NCBI GenBank assembly: GCA_030704615.1
Contig: CM060734.1
Coordinates: 8,370,001 to 8,434,000 of the forward strand
Length of the DNA stretch: 64,000 nucleotides
DNA from: Takakia lepidozioides
Taxonomy: Eukaryota > Streptophyta > Takakiopsida > Takakiales > Takakiaceae
Direction of reading: 5' to 3'
The notes beneath the pieces were generated by a model, which did not search any database, was not told the origin of the DNA, and saw only the letters and a list, made by a program, of their open reading frames with translations. Below, piece by piece: positions 11,415 through 23,051 of this stretch; within the stretch, counting starts at the first letter, position 1; every line of letters begins with the position of its first letter. Position numbers and translations under genes: made by a program.

Positions 11415-12148
11415 GTTTCGTGGGAACCTTTATGGGAGGCTGGGCTCTGAAGAACAACGGTTTTGAGCTTAGCTGATCCGGCAGAAAGTCGGAATTGCCT
11501 CCCTGTTGCATTTTAACAAGGGGATTACTTCCATGCAGGTAATCTTTTCGGGTTTTCACCCAATTCTTAACTATGGGGGGAGACCAGCCTGCAGGTAATT
11601 CATTTGGACAAATGTTTTGGTGCCTATATGTACCTCTAATTTGCTCCTTTTTGAACCTTCAGCGAATGGTATAGTTTCCTGAGGTGGTTCTATTCTGAGG
11701 AATGGCTGCTGGACATAAGGAGGCACTGGTTGGCCCTATGGAGGCTTGCATGGGGCCTTAGAGGCCAAGTTTCATGAGCTTGTGGAGGGCGGTTTGAGGA
11801 GTGTCTACAGGATGCTCTCATGGTCATGCAAGTGAGAGAAGAGAGGAAAAAAAAAGGTGTTGGGATGAGACCGTGCTGGGGATAGGCATTGCTTTAGCTT
11901 CCATTCCTCGTAGCTTTCCACCTTATCTGTAGGCCGAGACCTTTCCGTAGGTGGAGACAACATTTTGAAGAGGCCATGGCTGTGCGATTCGCACATCATG
12001 GGATTATAAAATATATATGTGTTCATCCACAAGACTTGGAGTCAGTTCGGGTTTGGGCTGGGTTGCAGAAGCGACACTATGGAGTTGTTTTTTGTGTGGG
12101 GGAGTTGTTGTTTTCATTCTTGTGTTTGGATCCCCTCCACACCTGCAT
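10026..12148. other. No gene recognised; GC-rich with an A tract
   Basis: The long frames here (for example minus 11359-10532) have Pro/Ser/His/Arg-rich low-complexity translations and look like by-products of GC-rich DNA. 11150-11340 repeats CCGTGACCG, GTACCACGG and CACGG motifs like those in the LTR family at 37.0 kb and 59.4 kb. A run of 28 A lies at 11384-11411. I suspect degenerate LTR-type DNA but cannot define ends. Confidence 0.4.
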
Positions 12149-12864
12149 TGTCGCGCACCTTACTTCGGTAAGCTCCCCTTCAAGTCATAGTTACTCGCTT
12201 TGATGCGCGCGCCTAACTCCCAACCTGGCCGCCGGGTCAACTCGGAACTTCGGCTGCTCACCGGGACGTAACGGTCATTTTCTCCCCCAACAGACCCTCC
12301 ACCAATTTGGGCCTAGTGGAAATTCCCTTTGGTAGTTGGCAGTCCGGAATAGTTCCCCACTTCTTGGTCGCTTTCCGGCTCGCTCGCTTACGCATTAGTT
12401 TTTGGTCACCAACGGGCTTGCACCGTTCTCGGGGTTACTACTCCCTATATATACTTCTGTGACTATCCGCACAAACAACCATGTCATTTTATGGCGAACC
12501 ACCACAAAGACCCTCGATTCCCGGTGATGAGTCGCGGTGAGTCTTGGCCCACCCACCACAGCCCCATTGGACCGTAGTGAGTCCCAAGACTCCCTACGAC
12601 TCCCACCACAAGGTCTCCACCCCATGGTGAGTCCTATGCCACCCCCACTAAGTCCCACTAAAGCTACTACCACCCCTTGTGGGGCCACCCCCACCGCAAC
12701 CCGGTGTGCGGGGCTCCACCTAGTGAGCGCCTCTGCCTCCTTGAGTGCCTTGGGCACTCAAGGGTGCTTCAGCCCCCCGTACCTATTGCTGCCACCGCCC
12801 CCCCCACCACAGGGGCAGCCCCTCTGCGTCCCGACCCCTGCCCTCAAGGCAAAGGGCCGCGACA
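12149..12864 (-). repeat. Ty3/gypsy LTR (3' LTR, minus orientation)
   Basis: The ends are the inverted repeats TGTCGCG and CGCGACA, the same as the LTRs at 25319-26037 and 42373-43094. It contains the family's TATA-like CTATATATAC (12445-12454) and the CTTGAGTGCC / GGCACTCAAG palindrome. No tRNA primer site adjoins the left end, and pol fragments lie to the right, so this is the 3' LTR of a minus-strand element. Flanking 5-mers (TGCAT, CACAC) do not match. Confidence 0.9.
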
Positions 12865-14760
12865 CACACCCCTACCAACAGGGAGTCGATGTCCTCATCG
12901 ACTTGTCCATTTTGTAGAAACGAACATCCAAGTTATGGCATCCCACATCAAGGAGTTTGTTTCCGCACCATGGCGTCCCATGACAAAGAACTAAACCCCA
13001 CTCTTGACTCTACTCTCCATTAGCTAGTTCGGCCGACTTCCTCCCAGTCCCGGCCAAGGGTGGAGCCTCTCAAGCTCCACCCAGTGCACTCTTCTTGGCC
13101 TACTTCAAGGCCAAGGAATGATCATCCCCGAGGATCGAATCGCCTTACTGCAACAACATTGCTTGCGACCACTCATGATGCCGCTTTTGGCATCACCTTG
13201 AGCAAGGGTTCACCTTGAACTTTTTTTAACTAGGAAAATAACCTTGAACCAACCGTGCGCCCCAATCACTACAATTGGGTCCGCCTTGGAATGTTGGCCT
13301 GAGGTATGGAAACACGCCGAAGCGGCACTACGACTTCGTCCCGAGGCTACACGATTATAGTACGTGAACGGAAGCACGTAGCTTCCGTGTTAGTCCGCAC
13401 TACAAGACAACCTCCTTTTCGTGCGTAGGCCAACGACTCTCCACCTCATTCAGTTTCTTATTTTCGTAAGCCACTGGACGTCCATCTTGCATTAGCACAC
13501 CCCCCAATCGTGAAGTCTGACGCATCTGTGTGAATCTCAAACGGACGGTCGAACTCCGGGATCTTCAAAACCAGAGCTTCCGCCATCTGCTGCTTCAATT
13601 TGGTAAAGGCTTGGCCACAAAAAGTATTCCACATTCATACCTTGGATTTATACAAGAGGTCCGACAACGGCCCCGCAATCTTGACGAAATTCCTCACATA
13701 CTTTCAGTAGTAGGAGGCGAGTCCCATAAAAGATCGCACTCCCACGACCGAAGCTGGAGGTTCCTAGTCCAAGATCGCCCTCACTTTTCTGTCATCCATT
13801 TTGATCCCATCTTGTGTAATCACATGCCCTATAAACTCCACTTTCGAATTCACACTTTGAAGCTTTGGCATAGAGCTTCACTTCTCGCAATTTCTGGAAC
13901 ATCCTTTTGAGGTGCTCCAAGTGGTCCTCTTTTGTTTCGAGTACACCAAGATGTTGTCGATGTACACAATCACAAAGTCATCTAACCACTCCTGGAAGAG
14001 ACTGTTCATCAGTGTACTAAAGGTCGTTGGCACGTTGGTAAACCCAAAAGACATCACCAATAACTCGCACAAACCATACCTTGTCCTGCACGCCGTCTTT
14101 TCCTCATTTCCTTCCGCTACCCGAATTTGGTGCAAACCCGAGCGCAAATCGATCCGGCTGAAATACTTCGCGCCTGCCAACCGATCGAAGAGGTCGTCAA
14201 TTCTTGGCAAAATGTACCGATTTTTTATAGTCACCTTGTGAGAGCCCTATAATCGACACAAATCTGCAGTGTCCCATCCTTTTTATCTGCAAATAGTACC
14301 GGGGCTCCATAAGGTGACTTACTTGGCCGGATGTATCCCTTTGCCATGAGGTCCTTGAACTGCTCCTTCCGCTCGGAATGACAACAAGTCAGGAGGACTT
14401 CAAACGGCGAACGTGGTGGCAAACCGCTCGATAAATCCTCCGGCATCACATCTCAGTACTTCTCCAAGATTTCTTTTATCCAATTTGGGCTCGGCTTCCT
14501 ATCGACTTCTCCTTCCATTTGTCTCACATAAAGCAAAAACTCGGGCTCGTGTGGTTCCTCCACGGCCCACTCCTTCACCGTTAGTAGGTTTATTCGCCCT
14601 CCTACTCGGTTGGGCATTTCCGATACCTTCAAGACTTCGCTACCGTTCCAACACGGCAGCGTGAATAGTGTCGCATCTGTTTCTCTTGACTCTTGGTTAC
14701 GGGGCAACAACTTCCCCACTATAAGCCTTCATGGTGGTTATATTTTCCACCTTTAAACCT
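12865..14760 (-). mobile_element. Truncated Ty3/gypsy internal region
   Basis: Read on the minus strand: protease tail and linker (14719-14453, GGRINLLTVKEWAVEEPHEP), RT N-terminus (14449-14231, [20 protein letters not shown]), RT palm (14234-13878, [25 protein letters not shown]) and RNase H fragments (about 13570-13440). Gag and integrase are missing, and part of the RT N-terminus is deleted. The catalytic YIDD reads YIDN (13953-13964). Frameshifts separate the blocks. It is a dead copy of the family at 42-47 kb, and it abuts the ABCB pseudogene at its 5' side. Confidence 0.85.
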
Positions 14761-14832
14761 TTTGGGTTCCGTCCCTTTCCCCCCTCAAAAAAAAAAACTG
14801 TGCTTTGTTATGTGAACATTTAATGCATGCAG

Positions 14833-15363
14833 GCCTTCTTTGCCATGACTATTGAGTGCGTCAGGCATAGCGCAAACAGCTGCGACAACTCCAGATTTTT
14901 CCCAGGTCAAGGTTGCGGTTAATTCTGTGGTTGCAATGCTGGATCACAAATCACTCATCGACCCATGATAGAGAGGTTTTGGCACCGAAAACTATTGAAG
15001 GTGAAGTGGAGTTCAAGGAAGTCAGCTTCGCATATCTGACACGCCTAGAGGTCCAGGACTTTCGCGACCTGTCCTTGGAAGTGCACGCTGGCAAGGTTCG
15101 TTCCCTCTTATTCCTCCAACTTTTGCGGGGTGTGATCAATCAGGGGACTAGTCAGCCAAGAGCCCGTCTTGTCCAATGACACCATCTAAGCAAACATCGA
15201 ATATGGGAACGACAAACATCTCACAGACAGTGCAATTGAAGCTTCCTCCAATGCAGCAAACGCCCACAAGTTCATTTCTGGTCTGTCAGAAGAGTACAGT
15301 ACACTAGTGGGGAGAGGGGCATACTTCTTTCAGGAGGACAAAAACAATGAGCTGGTGGTGCAG
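14833..15363 (+). pseudogene. ABCB-type ABC transporter pseudogene fragment
   Basis: Two exon-like blocks with splice signals: 14833-15095 and 15144-15363. The first encodes the end of a membrane domain and start of a nucleotide-binding domain (AFFAMTI; QVKVAVNSVVAMLDHKSLID; EGEVEFKEVSFAY; FRDLSLEVHAGK). The second encodes LVSQEPVLSNDTI, NAANAHKFISGL and, after a frameshift, GERGILLSGGQKQ (the ABC signature region). The Walker A exon expected between them is absent; only 48 bp separate the blocks. There is a frameshift near 14850, a TAA near 15186 and a further frameshift near 15310. This is the P-glycoprotein (ABCB) class, non-functional. Confidence 0.85.
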
Positions 15364-16612
15364 GTATGTGCCGACATCTGCGGAGTCTCATCAAATGGAG
15401 AATCCAGCAAAGGATAGTGAAGACCTCACTCACCAGACTATCAACAGTCAACAAGCTTTGCCCGACCCAGAATCCGACACCAGTTCATGCTTGGAATATC
15501 AGAGGATCTACAGGCATTGTCGACCATAGTTCAGTTTTTCGGAGCTCAACGCTCATTCCAAACTATGCACAGCAGCCAGATGGTTTGAAGTACAATGACT
15601 GCCACTATCTGCCTGTAACCTTGACTTCTCAGTCTTACATGGGGAAAATGGTTTCGGGTGGAGGCATTGTGCCTGTGGGTATTATACTGATGAGAGGAAG
15701 GTCTGGTTCTTCTCATGTTCTGCAGCCTTGTATCCGCCTGTTTGTCTTTTTCTCTTCAAAGAAAAAGAAAAGACCTCTCTCCATTCCCTTCCACTCTGGG
15801 TAAGTAGATTTGAATGATTCTCACAACCCAGAGACCTCTAGTGTAGAAGGGTGGCTCTAGTCTAGGGCCTATGTTATGATCATAACTGCAGTCCAGATGG
15901 ACAGAGAAAGAGAACGTGTCAGACAGCTGAGTTGTTCAAATGCTTCGACTTGTGGTTGGCATGACAAAATGGCAACAGAAAACCCCACCCTTGGTAGATA
16001 ATATTACTAAAGAGTCAGCTCATGGGAGGTTTCTACCACTCCTGATTTCCATACCCACAAGCTCCTAACGTTGAAGACAAATGACGCTGCAGATCTCAGA
16101 CTGAAAATTTGCTCACCATAATGTTCTCTCATTAGCATGGAACATAGACATCTTTTCTTTACTCTAGCACAGAATGAAGATGGTCTTTTTCTTTACTTTG
16201 ACAGTTGAAATGGCCTTGCAGACACAGATGGGGCAGTAGAGTGGTCCCTCACCAACAACTCTAATACAACACACTCGCTTGGAGGCCTTTTGTACACACA
16301 ACTTCGCTCAAAGAGGCCTGCAGGAATGAAAAGGAAAAGTTGAGTACACTCCGTCACCCTCCCAACCTTCCCTTGATACAAACACCGACGCCGGTCAGAA
16401 CAGTATCAGACAACAGCTACCGGAAGATCCTTGCAAGAAAGGACCAGTACCCATGAAGGCAACCACTGTATGTAGCTCCTTGGAAATTAATCTTTGCATT
16501 CAAATGCAACCATTCGACAAATACTACTCCTGAAACCTTCTACCATGCATCCCTTGACCCTAATTTCTCTGAGCCCTTCATGGAGTGATAGAGAGCAAAA
16601 CAGAGAGCATAC
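15364..16612. other. No gene assigned
   Basis: A plus-strand open frame (15366-15803) follows the ABC fragment but shows no transporter continuation. 15800-16190 holds nothing recognisable. A short minus frame (16300-16193, ECVVLELLVRDHSTAPS) might be a terminal exon of the gene to the right. Confidence 0.4.
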
Positions 16613-19600
16613 CTGCTCCAAGCTTTTGGACCTTGTGCAGCATTGTAGCCAAGGGGAAGCTTGCCCAACGAGTAATAGCAGATTCATTTCCTGGTTTAAA
16701 TCCTAGCAATTTGCCGTCCCTTGAAATCACTACCTGGAGCATCACCACAAAAAAAGAAATATCAGGTGCCTATTATAACCCCAAAATGCATTTCCTTGAG
16801 CAAAGTAGTAATCTCAATAAATAACTCAAAATATTCAGAGCCTCAGTACAAATACAAATCCGAACAAAACCCCTGATACAGAACAAGCATTACAAAATTG
16901 TGAAACAAAAATTCATGATGCTTCCTGAGTAGAGTGCAGTCCCACCCAGCCACTTGCCCTTGCAGCAAGCATCACAGCTTTTCTGCACGATGTTGCTGCC
17001 TCTATCAAGAGCTACCATGTGGCAGGGTGCCAATTTCGGTCAGTAGATATCCTAATATTATGAATTACTCCAAACAGCCCCTGGACATTCCCTTCGTTGA
17101 GATCAAAACAACTACGGAAACATGGCAGGTCATTGTGCACCTGAAAAAGGAGTATATTTTGCTCTGAAGGCAAGTCAGATTTTTGTGGCAAGGTTGAAGT
17201 TTCCTTTTCCACTACCTCAATGGGCTTCTCTTCTGCTGCAGCAATAGAAGAGACTTCCTCTATGAGAATGGTTCGTTCCTTGTACTCAGGGTAGACAATA
17301 TCACCTTCCCTGTAAGCTACAGAGGCTTGACTGTGTGTATCAGAGACCAGGGAACCCTCCCTGGCGTATCCTTCCCATTGCCTTGGTAGGTTTAATTTCT
17401 CCCATTGTGTCAAGTTGGTTCCCATCCAGGCACCCTGACCTGCCTGACTCTCAATATCGTATGGCCAATCTAAGGCATCCTTCACCATAGCCACGACAAG
17501 TCCACACAATACTTCCATCTCTTTTTGTGGCACCTCTTTATTCACAGGCATAACTGGCTGCACATCCACAACAAATCAAGGTGAGTGTATGTTGCCCTTG
17601 AGAATTAGAAGACAACATCCATTTCTGACACCCATGGGTGAGCCATCAGTTTGCCCCAACAGTAAGTGCAAACAGATCACACCAAGGGCTTCAGCAGATA
17701 CATGCATAGCTTCACTTGAAGTTGAAAGCAAGTATTGAGTCTAGGTCTGCTTGCAATGAGAGATGACAAAGAAACACAATATACTCATTGACCATTCCCT
17801 GCACTGTACCCCACAACCCTCCTGGAGCCGGTTGTTGGACCCAACATGGTACAAAAAGTATTCCTTAGTGCTCGAGCACAACAACCAATTTGGTTTCAGA
17901 AATTTAGTGTCGATGTACGGGTTGGTACATATATTGTGGGAGAAAATAGAATGCTGACTTCCAGCACTGGCGCGCTTAGCCTCCACTCGGCCACAAATGT
18001 AACACGGCTGTTGCATTGGCAGTCACACAGTCAAAAAGGCATTGGGGATGGAGAGATAGAGATGGAGAAGACTAAGTGGCGGACTTGTCCATGGAGGAAA
18101 ATACTCAACAGACCTCTTCGTTAGTGAGAGACATTCTCCACTTGTCAAACAGGGATGAGTCTGAAACAGCATTGACTGAGACCGGTGAGCTCTCACGAAA
18201 CACAGCAGATGCAGATGACACATTCCGCAGTCTTGCTGCCCCCACCACCCCTATGAGTAGAGCCCCTCCCAAAACACTGGCCAGTGCTGCTACCCACAAA
18301 GACTCAGCAAACTGCAACAGGTCACATGGGGAACAGAAGGACAAAGACGGTCATCATTTCAGTTTGATTCAATGTTAGCCCTCATGCTCCACCAGAAAGT
18401 GCCACATACACATATGCCATTGGCATGTAAGTATCTCCATAATAATACTATTGAGCCCAAGCGTAGATTTGATGTTGATTGGATGGCCATGAAAGCTTAG
18501 TATAACAATCACAAGGAACCTAACAGGGTAAAAGGTCAGGAACACTTCCGCCCTTGATCAATAAGGGCATCAGAATCCATTGCCTTGATCCATACCAGAT
18601 ATACTGTTGCATTGATTTTACGAAGTCTAGAAATTCCATAGCATTAATGTTCTTACCAACTGGTTAGGACCCACAATAGAGATTAAACCTGGGGGATAGA
18701 ATACAGGAGTATAACAACGACAAATGCAGTAGTGAAATCATCCTGCCTTGTCTCAAGTTCATATGTGGCCCCCCTTGTCAATTGCACTGCAGGATTTCCA
18801 GACAGAGGATTATTGAGTAAGTCATAGGTAAAGTACCTTTTTCCAAGAATAATGAGGAACCTTCAAGTCCAGTCCAGTGCAAAGCTTTTTGCCAGGGCAA
18901 GTGAACTGGTCTTCATAATACAGGTCCAACACATCTGCAAGGTCCACCTAAAGCCACCATTCCACGCTGATTTGATTTGCCAAGCAGCTGAGGCCAAAAC
19001 CAAGCCTCACCCAGAGACCAACATCCAAGAGAAATGAAGACATGAATTAAGCCATCTAAACCTACATGAAAGAAATCTTATGCAGAATGTTGTGATGCTA
19101 ACATATGATGGCAGGGTTAAGTTATGTGAGCTTCCTTGTGCCTCCTGGTTGTTGGAATATACTTCAATGTTGGAAATGACTTTACATAGTCTGTGATTGG
19201 ACTCTACACATGACTCCGTAGAGTGCAATTGCCCGTTCTGTGGGCAACCTGAAGACAATATTCATTTTCTGATTCATTGTCCGGGGTTCTCTCACCAGAC
19301 AGACGCTCTCCTCAAATCTATCAAGGGAATTGTGCCTGTACCTCTGTTTACCAACTTTGAAAGTCTCGAGGCTGAGCCAAAAGCCCAGGCCCATTTGGGG
19401 CCTAGTTATTGGGCAAACCAGACACAGCAGATTGATGCTTTTTTGAAGGGATTTCTAGAGGATATCTGGAAAACCCGGATGAATTGTTTATTCCTAGGTA
19501 AGTCTTACTACGGGCATCAGCCCCTGACAAAGGTAGGTTCTGTCCCTTTGTGTTCCGCTCAAACTGGGCGCGGGGTCAAGGGTCTCAAGGCTACGGCAAA

Positions 19601-22085
19601 CAACGTCCTATGAGTACATTCTGTAGAGTTGGAACACCTGCCTTTGTGGTTATACTCACTCAAGGATGAGCCCCCTGCTTAGCAGATAGCCGGATATAAA
19701 TGCTGCAACATCTCAATTGCTAAGGCTTCTACAATGCATGTGGCCACGATTCCCAGACTCAGGCAGGCCAGGCATTTGCAATCGGATACATTTACAAGTT
19801 TATGAAACTCACCAATTGTGCGTGCGTGAGGTGAAACTCCCATATTCCATCAGTGTCCATTTGCTGCCCTCCAACAACGTTAACATTGAGCTTGTGTAGA
19901 TCGACATGAAGTTTGTGAGCTGGCACATACTCATTGACTTGTGCCTCAAAACACTGTTTCCCAAGAGCATGCCCAGGAGCTACCATTGGCCACCATGCAT
20001 GACTTGGTCGGACCCCAAGGAAGCCTTCTGTATGTATATTTGATAGAATATCTGGATCCTCAAGCAATCTATCTGCGTATAATGACATTTCAGCAGCAGA
20101 CAGAGGGCAGATTCGGACAGCTGATATAGCACTCGGCAACCACTTCAGCTTTTGCCGTCGCTGCAAGAGTTTTGTCCAATTGCCACCTTCCAATGCCTTC
20201 TGCTGTACACTCTCCTTCATGCAGGCCAATGCATAGTTGCACACTGCCTCACCCAGAGTGTCAAGTGCCCTCCCATCCAAGGCTTTCAGGCTAGTCACTG
20301 TCCCAATCTACCCATAACATTGACTGCCTCCAGTTATGAAAGTAGTCCAAGCAAGCCGACAGACATCTTCCATGTTTCAAACAGCAATTGAAGCAAGACA
20401 CCCTCTTTAGGTAGAATCATCTCGGTTCACACAGTAATAACTTCAAATCAGTAATACACTTGGAACAACACTTGGCAGTAAGCCAGTTCAACAATCACCG
20501 TACCTCTTCATGAGCTAGGTTGTACATATCTCTGGAGGTTCCTGCACTGTGAAAACAAAGCTCAAACTTCAAGAGCTGCTGCATTACCACAGCCTCAAAA
20601 GCCCTGGCAAAAGCACTTCCACTTGATGTACTACCTGCCCTCTTCCTTGCCCATATGGTCTTTGCCCTCTCAACAACCATGCGTGTGGGTGCAAGCTGGA
20701 TGGAAATTAGCAACAACAATATTTCAATTCCATGTCCTTGCACATTCAGTCCCAAAAATGCCTTCCTTACTGCTGACCTAAGCAATAAGTTGTACAGAAT
20801 AAGTTGATACGTAACTTACCCAAATGTCGAAGTTTCCGTTAATACGTGTAAGTACTAATCACCACATCCCTCGATCTTCTGCAACCCAAAAGCAAGTGAA
20901 ACCTAATCCCAGATTGCATTAAACCCTAAACCCTGTACTGCCTGAGACAATGACGAGAGCAGAAATGCACCAAAGGAGGATGGAACTAACAAGCTGCGTT
21001 GATATACTGCTATGGTCAGCCGAGCGGCCTGGAATTAGAGACTCGATGGTCATGAGTACTTCGCCCTTAGCAAGCTCTTCGGAGGCAGTACGGCCACCAT
21101 CTGCAGCCATAGCTGCAATCGCCTGCCAAGGAAGAGTATCCCCATTCACCTCTAACGTGCATAAATCATTCCTGTATGCCCTGACCATTGGATATGCCTT
21201 TGATCTCTCCAGTAATTCTGCCTTCTCCCTTTCAGTGGTGTAGTTCCTCCTGTTCCCGACATTGTTCTTCCGTTTACTGTTGTCCTCATATTGTCCATGG
21301 CTCTCCTTTTGAGTAGCTCTGCTCGATGGCTGAGCTCGAGCCTGAAAGCAGCAGCATTGCCGCCTACCAGTGAATTTTGTGTGGCGAAATAAATTTGTCA
21401 CAGTTGAGTGTATTCTAGAAACGTCTATTAGGTGATGTCCGGTTGCCACTCCTCTCGAGAATGTGGAATTGGTCCCACTATACCATCTAGTTTGAGCATA
21501 TGTGGGTGGTACACCCCATCTTCCTCCCACCGTACAATTCCCATAGCATGGATGTAAACTACACAAAGAGTCTTTTCTACAACCACGTTCAGAAAACAAC
21601 ACGGACTGTAAAAGAAGTCCACAGTGAAGCCTTTGGTCCCTTACTAAAACATCCTGGCCAATACTGCCACTACGCTGTCGACATAAACTGCACTTTTGTC
21701 GTAACCTTTGATGGTGTTGAGATGCAGTAGTACAAGATGCTATACCAGTGGCTGGGAACTGCAGGGATTCTTGTTGCGGCACATGCATTTTCCTTAGAAT
21801 CAATTCCCCTGAGGAGGAGCAACCAAGGGTCTGAACACCGAATTGCATCTCCCCAAAAAAAATTCAAGCTAGCTTTGGAGGAAAATTTCACAAAATTCTG
21901 GTCCACGGAGTGCGCCAGATCCTGAGAGCATCTGCATCGCCATTGGGTTCTTCTGAGATCAGAAATTTGTGCAGCGCCACAGAATTCTCTAATTGCAGCA
22001 CGAGACCTCCTTCACGAAGAGCCTCACAGATCCATACTCTATCCATTTCACTAACGGATGATATTTCTGGGTGGAGGATGTTCAT
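16613..22085 (-). CDS. Conserved-looking multi-exon gene, function unknown, probable membrane protein
   Basis: Exons on the minus strand with canonical splice sites: about 21260-20991 (TEREKAELLERSKAYPMVRA... ISTQL), 20695-20504 (LAPTRMVVERAKTIWARKRA...AHEE), 20307-19813 (IGTVTSLKALDGRALD...WEFHLTHAQL), 18947-18837 (VDLADVLDLYYEDQFTCPGK), 18311-18114 (FAESLWVAALASVLGGALLIGVVG, a likely membrane segment), 17557-17141 (Glu/Ser-rich, EMEVLCGLVVAMVKDALDWP) and 16733-16613 (VVISRDGKLLGFKPG). The 20695, 20307 and 18947 exons join in phase 0 with no stop, which argues for a real gene. Plausible 5' exons lie at 21622-21428 (VRWEEDGVYHPHMLKLDGIVGP), 21906-21670 and 22085-21888. The LTHAQLVDLADVLDLYYED stretch recalls conserved uncharacterised plant proteins, but I cannot name it. 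Exact ends, and an exon between 18837 and 18311, are unresolved. Confidence 0.6.
19197..19613 (+). pseudogene. LINE C-terminal zinc-finger fragment
   Basis: The plus frame contains CPFCGQPEDNIHFLIHCPGF, the CxxC...H....C arrangement (zf-RVT type) found after the reverse transcriptase of many plant LINEs, followed by about 100 further residues to a stop at 19613. It lies antisense within an intron of the flanking minus-strand gene (between the 20307-19813 and 18947-18837 exons), consistent with a 5'-truncated LINE insertion. Confidence 0.65.
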
Positions 22086-23051
22086 TTTATCACTGCCATC
22101 CGAAACCCATCCAAAGTCGGTTTTATATCCATTCGTGATCCATTAACATGTCAGACAATCCATGTGCCTCCACCAATACATCCAGTTACCGACAGACTCC
22201 ATCCATCCACATGTGCATTTGCCATCTAGGCACACGTCATCCACGAATCTTCGACTACAAATATGTCCGTCCACGTGCATCCAAACGGCATCCGTTGGTG
22301 CGCCGCTAGGGTTTCGTCGAGGGGGGAAGAAGCGGCCATAGGTCCGAGCTCAGTGTGCGTGTTGGGAGGAGCTCGAGGGAGGGAAGAGGCAGAGGTAGGA
22401 ATCCTACACACGGATGTGGTTGCCGTGCTGAGGGTCTCCCCAACTATTTTCCCATGTACTTCTGCAGTTTCTCCTTCTTCTCGCGGGGATTCCGTTTCCC
22501 ATAGCCATAGGTGTCTGAATCCAGCATGCATCTTCTTCCCCTATCCCTATGGAATTGTTTACCATTCGCTATGAAAATGATATTGCTGTCCTATCAGAGG
22601 ACAGGATTGTGTCTCTAGCCTATTTTTGTCAACCGTAGGAAATGAACCTGCTGCTAGATGTTTAGGCCACAAATTAGAAACTTACAGGTGAATTTGAGGT
22701 CTGCTTTGATTGAAAGATATGTGCTCGCTCTCTAAACGCTAGACCACTTGATCTACCCTATGAAACACTTTGCATTATCTCCTTCTTTTCACATTCTCTT
22801 GCATCTGAGTCCTCTGTCTGTAATCCTTGCATCAGCCTATATTGATGTACAAAATAACTAACTATGTACTTGGTACCATATCTATTGTTGCAGGAAAAAG
22901 ACTCTACCCTGAAGCTCTACTTTTCTATACTACTCCATCAACCAAAGTGGCTCACACTTGCCGGAAAATCAGATTGCACCAAGCATAGCAAGCTTGCTCC
23001 ATAAAAGTAGATACAAGATAAGAGAGCCATAGTGTCTTGCGTCTCCACTTA
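22086..23051. other. Intergenic, nothing recognised
   Basis: Low coding signal on both strands. 22250-22500 is GC-richer and could contain the promoter or 5' UTR of the minus-strand gene; no motif supports a firmer call. Confidence 0.4.

Noticed and set aside
20919-21848. 309-codon minus-strand open frame read as one protein
   Set aside because: Only its last third reads like conserved protein. The rest is out of frame with better exon candidates (21906-21670 and 21622-21428) and has a low-quality Cys/Arg/Ser-rich translation.
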